Source of the DNA: Acidaminobacter sp964416305
Lineage (GTDB): Bacteria; Bacillota; Clostridia; Peptostreptococcales; Acidaminobacteraceae
Length of the DNA: 64,000 bases
NCBI GenBank assembly: GCA_964416305.1
Contig: CAYQDM010000005.1
Location: forward strand, 90,931 to 154,930
Direction of reading: 5' to 3'
Shown one piece after another: positions 60,666 through 64,000 of the stretch (its first letter is position 1; the number at the start of each line of letters is the position of its first letter). A program made the position numbers and the translations under genes. The notes below the pieces were generated by a model. It was not told the DNA's origin. It saw nothing but the letters and a program-made list of their open reading frames with translations, and ran no database searches.

Positions 60666-60677
60666 TGCCGATGGTCA
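60666..60677. repeat. Single exact copy of the dispersed 12-mer
   Basis: TGCCGATGGTCA in non-coding DNA upstream of the 55-residue gene. No partner copy is nearby. Confidence 0.65.
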
Positions 60678-60758
60678 TCAAACAACACCTTCACACAATC
60701 GACCTTCACCTTTTACCCAACCCCCTGCACCTAAAACCGATTCATTCGTCATCCAGGG

Positions 60759-60767
60759 TGGTATAAT
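60759..60767 (+). promoter_or_regulatory. Extended -10 promoter upstream of the ECF sigma gene
   Basis: TGGTATAAT is an extended -10 (TGnTATAAT) with no good -35. It could give basal sigma-A-driven expression of the operon, upstream of the autoregulated promoter. Confidence 0.5.
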
Positions 60768-60789
60768 CAAGGAAAGAATTTAAGCCGCA

Positions 60790-60818
60790 ATGCAATAAAA
60801 CCTACCTCCCACGCGTTA
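60790..60818 (+). promoter_or_regulatory. Putative ECF-type promoter of the sigma operon
   Basis: ATGCAATAAAA, 10 nt, ACGCGTTA. The same two boxes with identical 10-nt spacing occur at 62604-62632, before the Asp-rich paralogue. It is located 24 nt before the sigma ATG. Shared boxes at only these two places suggest autoregulation by the encoded sigma factor. Confidence 0.65.
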
Positions 60819-60841
60819 CTTAAATAGAAGGGGCCATTTCT

Positions 60842-61435
60842 ATGATTGTTTTCAGTTTTGTAATCGACAACTCCATAGAACCGCTTATGACGGGCACTGT
60901 GGCCAACTTGGACGAGGGCTTGTTTGAGCGCATTGGTTCAGGTGACATGTCTGCCTTTGACTTGCTCTACAGGGAAACCGAGCGGGCCATGTACACCTAC
61001 GCCCTCTCTCTGACGAGAAGCCACGACGAAGCCCTGGACCTGGTCCAGGAAGCCTATGTCAAAGTCCTTTCCGCGGCCCATCTCTACCAGCCTATGGGCA
61101 AACCACTGGCCTGGATGTTCACTATCCAGAAGAATCTCCACCTGAGTAAGCTCAGAAAATCCAGCCGGATTGTACCGCTGGACACCTCTGACATTGAAAA
61201 CAACTCGCATTTTTCTTACGTGGAAGATCCTGAAGACCGCATGGTCCTGGAAGCTGCGCTCACCATCCTAAATTCGGAGGAGCAGCAAATCGTTCTGCTC
61301 CACGCCGTCTCCGGCATGAAGCATAAGGAGATTGCCGAGACCATCGGCATAGGACTTTCTACGACCTTGTCCAAATACAACCGCGCGCTTAAAAAACTGC
61401 GCCGCTTTCTTGAAGAAAGGGGGCTGAACTCATGA
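60842..61435 (+). CDS. ECF-type RNA polymerase sigma factor
   Basis: The 197-residue sigma factor has region 2 (FDLLYRETERAMYTYALSLT, DLVQEAYVKVL) and region 4 with a helix-turn-helix (GMKHKEIAETIGIGLSTTLSKYNRA in two adjoining pieces), and lacks region 3, as in ECF sigmas. The ATG at 60842 has AAGGGG at 8 nt. Its stop overlaps the start of the anti-sigma gene (ATGA), the usual layout of a sigma/anti-sigma pair. The promoter boxes upstream are repeated before the Asp-rich gene. Confidence 0.94.
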   Translation: MIVFSFVIDNSIEPLMTGTVANLDEGLFERIGSGDMSAFDLLYRETERAMYTYALSLTRSHDEALDLVQEAYVKVLSAAHLYQPMGKPLAWMFTIQKNLHLSKLRKSSRIVPLDTSDIENNSHFSYVEDPEDRMVLEAALTILNSEEQQIVLLHAVSGMKHKEIAETIGIGLSTTLSKYNRALKKLRRFLEERGLNS

Positions 61436-62520
61436 ACGAAGACCAACTCAAAGATTGCTTGAAACGGGCTGTGGACCAGTCCCCAATCAATCTTCTCGAG
61501 ACAATAAAGCAACAACCCTACGAAAAAATGGCTGCCCATGACGAGATTACCAGACAGTCTGACGAGAAAGCATTTACGCTCCGGTCGAACCGTCTAAAGC
61601 CAGCGCTGGCACTCTTATCCGCTGCCGCCGTATTCCTTTTCGCCTTCATCAACTGGCAGATGAACACGCGCTGGGTTGACAGCATGGTCTATTTGGACGT
61701 CAATCCGAGCCTTCAAATTGAAACCAACCGCCGGGACCAAGTCATCCGCCTCAGTGGACTAGACGGGGTCAGCAATGCCTTGATTGCGGACTTAGACTAT
61801 AAAGGCAAAGACCTGGAAGTCGTCGCAGCAGAGCTCCTGGACCGACTCGTCCTTGGAGACTACGTCAGCAGCAGCGAACCGGCCATCCTTCTTTCTGTCT
61901 ACAATGAGGATCCCGAGAAGCGCGACCGGCAGCTCAGCGAGCTGGACCAAGCCATTCATGCCTATCTCCAGAGCTTAGAGATTCAGCCGATAGTCTTAAC
62001 CCAGCCCCTCGATCCAACCCAGACCCTCACAGACTATGCTGAGGCGAACCAGATCTCCGTCAGCAAAATGACTCTGATCCGCAATATGATTCTCCTCGAC
62101 CCGGAACTCAAAGCGGAGGACCTCGCCAAACTGACTCTGGAGCAGCTGATCCAGGTTTCTTCCAAGGTCAAGCTGGATCTGGATAAGATTATCCAAAGTT
62201 CGGATATGGATAGAATCAAATCCGGGGATGACTTTGATGATGATAACGATCATGACGATGACGAAAAATTAGATGATGATACTGATGAACATGATATCGA
62301 CGACGATTCGGAGGATGACATGGATAAGATCGACGAAGATGACGAAGTCGAAATCGATGACGACCATGACACCAATGAGGATTCAAATTACGACGCAGAC
62401 GATGATTTAGAAAATGAGTCAGATGTTGACAACGATACAGATGACGATTCGGATGACAAATCGGATGACGAATCAGATCACATTGAAGATGCAGAGGAGG
62501 ATTCAGAAGTAGATGACTGA
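61432..62520 (+). CDS. RsgI-like transmembrane anti-sigma factor with an Asp-rich tail
   Basis: The 362-residue protein has a cytoplasmic N-terminus of about 55 residues (probable sigma-binding part) and one membrane helix (LALLSAAAVFLFAFINW). An extracytoplasmic RsgI-type middle domain follows, starting YLDVNPSLQIETNRRDQVI and continuing LVVAAELLDRLV-like helices. The last about 95 residues are mostly Asp and Glu. The acidic tail may bind Ca2+ or wall polymers (inference). In known RsgI proteins the outer domain senses polysaccharides; here no carbohydrate-binding module is seen. Confidence 0.88.
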   Translation: MNEDQLKDCLKRAVDQSPINLLETIKQQPYEKMAAHDEITRQSDEKAFTLRSNRLKPALALLSAAAVFLFAFINWQMNTRWVDSMVYLDVNPSLQIETNRRDQVIRLSGLDGVSNALIADLDYKGKDLEVVAAELLDRLVLGDYVSSSEPAILLSVYNEDPEKRDRQLSELDQAIHAYLQSLEIQPIVLTQPLDPTQTLTDYAEANQISVSKMTLIRNMILLDPELKAEDLAKLTLEQLIQVSSKVKLDLDKIIQSSDMDRIKSGDDFDDDNDHDDDEKLDDDTDEHDIDDDSEDDMDKIDEDDEVEIDDDHDTNEDSNYDADDDLENESDVDNDTDDDSDDKSDDESDHIEDAEEDSEVDD

Positions 62521-62572
62521 CCTTTTGTCTTAACTAAACTGATCTTAACTTCCTGGTTTGTTGGTTTTTAAG

Positions 62573-62584
62573 TGACCATCGGCT
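62573..62584 (+). repeat. Single variant copy of the dispersed 12-mer
   Basis: TGACCATCGGCT followed by AAAAAAAGTTTTTGAA, between the anti-sigma gene and its paralogue. Confidence 0.55.
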
Positions 62585-62603
62585 AAAAAAAGTTTTTGAA
62601 AAG

Positions 62604-62632
62604 ATGCAATAAAAGTCACGCCTGACGCGTTA
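62604..62632 (+). promoter_or_regulatory. Putative ECF-type promoter of the Asp-rich paralogue
   Basis: ATGCAATAAAA, 10 nt, ACGCGTTA, identical in boxes and spacing to the site before the sigma operon; the ten spacer bases differ. It lies 43 nt before the ATG. Confidence 0.65.
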
Positions 62633-62675
62633 ATCAGATATAACGCTACAACCTAATGAAAAGGAGTGACTTAAA

Positions 62676-63947
62676 ATGACAATTCGAAAAAAGATAGCCC
62701 TGCTCGCTATACCCAGCCTGCTGGCTGTGTCAGCATTCACTTTTGCCTTCTTGAACGCGCCCGCTAACAAAATAACCTTTGATGTGAACCCTAGCATTGA
62801 GCTCACTACCAATCGACTGGACGATGTCATTGAGATCAATCCGCTGAATGACGACGCCGAGGTGCTGCTGAAGGATTACAGCCCTATCAACAGGGATCTT
62901 GAAGACGTGGTCAATGACCTCGTGGACCGCATGATCCTGACAGGCTACATCAGTGGCGGACAGGACAACCTTGTCATGATCACCGTTCAGGACAGCCAGG
63001 CCAATGAAGCGCTGGTGGACAGAGTGAATAAGACGATCGCAGCTTACCTTGAAAACAAGCAGATTGAGGCTACTGTAGTCAACCAAAAGCTGGACCTGGC
63101 ATGGGAGGAGCTCAATAAAGATGGCATTTCCTCCGGTAAGCTGGCTGTTATTGAGACATTGATGGCTGATGATGATCACCTTTCAAAAGAAGAACTCTCT
63201 GATATGAAAGTCTCCGAGCTCGTGGCACTCGCGAAAGCGCTTGATCTTAAGCCATCCGCTCTCTTTGACACAGTTTTTGACAACGACTTTGATGATGATA
63301 ATTTTGATTTGAATGATGATTTTGATCTGGACGATGATTCTGACTTCGACAATGATTCTGACCTCGACGATGACTGGGATGATGACGACCGTGATGACGC
63401 TATAGATGACCGCGATGACGATGACAATGCCGTCAACGACGACGAATTTGAGGATGACGATTCAGATGATGCCGCTGACATGAACGATGACAGCGACGAC
63501 GACCGAATTTCTGTTTCCAACAGCTCAGACAGCGTATCCTCTGCCTCCGTCAACGTACCCGTTTCCGACAACGTGATTTCTTCAGACAAAGCCAAAGCAA
63601 TCGCTCTCAACAGAGTCAATGGCGATATTATCAAGCTGGAACTCGATTATGATGATGACCAACCGGAATATGAGATCAAAATCCTTTCCGGCAGCCTGAA
63701 CTATGAAATCGAAATTGACGCCGTCACTGGCCAGATTCTAAAAGTGGAGTCCGAATCTGTGCTGGATGATGACAGCGATGGACTCAATAATTTCGACGAT
63801 GATGATGCTGTTTTGAATGATCGCGATGACAACGAGGATGATGACAGCGATGATGACGACGATCATGACGATGATGACGATGATCACAATAACGATGACG
63901 ACTATGACGATGATGACAACAATGACAGTGATCGTGACGATGACTAA
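62676..63947 (+). CDS. Secreted Asp-rich protein with RsgI-like and PepSY-type domains
   Basis: The 423-residue protein has an N-terminal signal or anchor segment (IALLAIPSLLAVSAFTFAFL). An RsgI-type domain follows that is paralogous to the anti-sigma neighbour (FDVNPSIELTTNRLDDVIEI; VVNDLVDRMILTGYISGG). Then come an Asp-rich stretch (about 200-270), a PepSY-type domain (SDKAKAIALNRVNGDIIKLE; NYEIEIDAVTGQILKVE) and a second very Asp-rich tail. It has no cytoplasmic sigma-binding part. A shared promoter suggests it is a target of the neighbouring sigma factor and may work on the same signal. AGGAG precedes the ATG. Confidence 0.85.
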   Translation: MTIRKKIALLAIPSLLAVSAFTFAFLNAPANKITFDVNPSIELTTNRLDDVIEINPLNDDAEVLLKDYSPINRDLEDVVNDLVDRMILTGYISGGQDNLVMITVQDSQANEALVDRVNKTIAAYLENKQIEATVVNQKLDLAWEELNKDGISSGKLAVIETLMADDDHLSKEELSDMKVSELVALAKALDLKPSALFDTVFDNDFDDDNFDLNDDFDLDDDSDFDNDSDLDDDWDDDDRDDAIDDRDDDDNAVNDDEFEDDDSDDAADMNDDSDDDRISVSNSSDSVSSASVNVPVSDNVISSDKAKAIALNRVNGDIIKLELDYDDDQPEYEIKILSGSLNYEIEIDAVTGQILKVESESVLDDDSDGLNNFDDDDAVLNDRDDNEDDDSDDDDDHDDDDDDHNNDDDYDDDDNNDSDRDDD

Positions 63948-64000
63948 ACTGAAATCGAGTAGGAGGCTACCCATTAGTTGAGTAGCCGTCCTCTCACACC

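Noticed and set aside
61337..61348. 12-mer-like AGACCATCGGCA in the sigma factor gene
   Set aside because: It encodes the conserved helix-turn-helix residues ETIG and is explained by coding sequence.
63961..63996. Hairpin GGCTAC/GTAGCC after the last gene
   Set aside because: It has only a 6-bp perfect stem and no U-tract before the window ends; it cannot be judged at the edge.
1..64000. tRNA, rRNA, integrase, IS transposase or phage genes
   Set aside because: None could be recognised on either strand; the repeats have no mobilising gene within the window.

Overview
This window looks like a chromosomal segment of an anaerobic, amino-acid-fermenting member of the Clostridia (Bacillota). The evidence is a complete V-type ATPase operon, a four-gene NAD-linked [FeFe] hydrogenase operon (hndABCD order), formate-tetrahydrofolate ligase, the lysine-fermentation pair kce-kal, an LPXTG surface protein, an RsgI-like anti-sigma factor and strong Shine-Dalgarno sites throughout. 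The clade is an inference; no rRNA or tRNA gene is present.

Layout. 1-4.8 kb: a translation and housekeeping block on the minus strand (rpmE, tdk, DUF1385, prmC, prfA, mnmH cut by the window edge). 4.9-7.5 kb: a secreted transglutaminase-fold protein that lacks its catalytic Cys, and a YgjP-like metallopeptidase. 7.6-8.8 kb: kce-kal. 9-17.7 kb: V-ATPase operon, transcribed H-C-I-K-F-E-A-B-D. 18.2-22.7 kb: hydrogenase operon. 23.2-25.4 kb: two-component system. 25.5-31 kb: a very large secreted protein and an SLH-like protein. 31.3-35.8 kb: fhs, a DJ-1/PfpI protein, homoserine dehydrogenase and a GNAT. 35.9-39.8 kb: a Gtr-like membrane glycosylation operon. 40.1-44.6 kb: alpha/beta hydrolase, MurF-like ligase, Ddl with an unusual inserted loop, and a GNAT. 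44.8-46.4 kb: DUF1576 membrane protein and a small partner. 46.6-55.6 kb: an operon-like run of four radical SAM proteins, one fused to a methyltransferase, with two acyltransferase-like proteins. 55.8-58 kb: two small membrane proteins and a GltD-like oxidoreductase. 58.2-59.6 kb: an LPXTG repeat protein behind a c-di-GMP-I riboswitch, interrupted by a 100-N assembly gap. 59.9-60.6 kb: VanZ-like protein and a 55-residue membrane protein. 60.8-63.9 kb: an ECF sigma factor, its RsgI-like anti-sigma factor and an Asp-rich paralogue.

The most unusual content is repetitive DNA. One family is built of 12-13-bp GC-rich boxes spaced exactly 24 nt apart; all 17 intervals in seven arrays are 24 nt. 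Three arrays lie in frame inside genes of the radical SAM cluster, one of them at the joint of the methyltransferase-radical SAM fusion. A second family is the 12-mer TGACCATCGGCA, found as hairpin pairs between genes and as single copies inside genes. Both concentrate in the right half of the window.

Regulation that can be read directly: a c-di-GMP-I aptamer upstream of the LPXTG gene; a two-box promoter with identical spacing upstream of both the ECF sigma operon and the Asp-rich paralogue, suggesting a small autoregulated regulon; several sigma-A-type promoters and intrinsic terminators.
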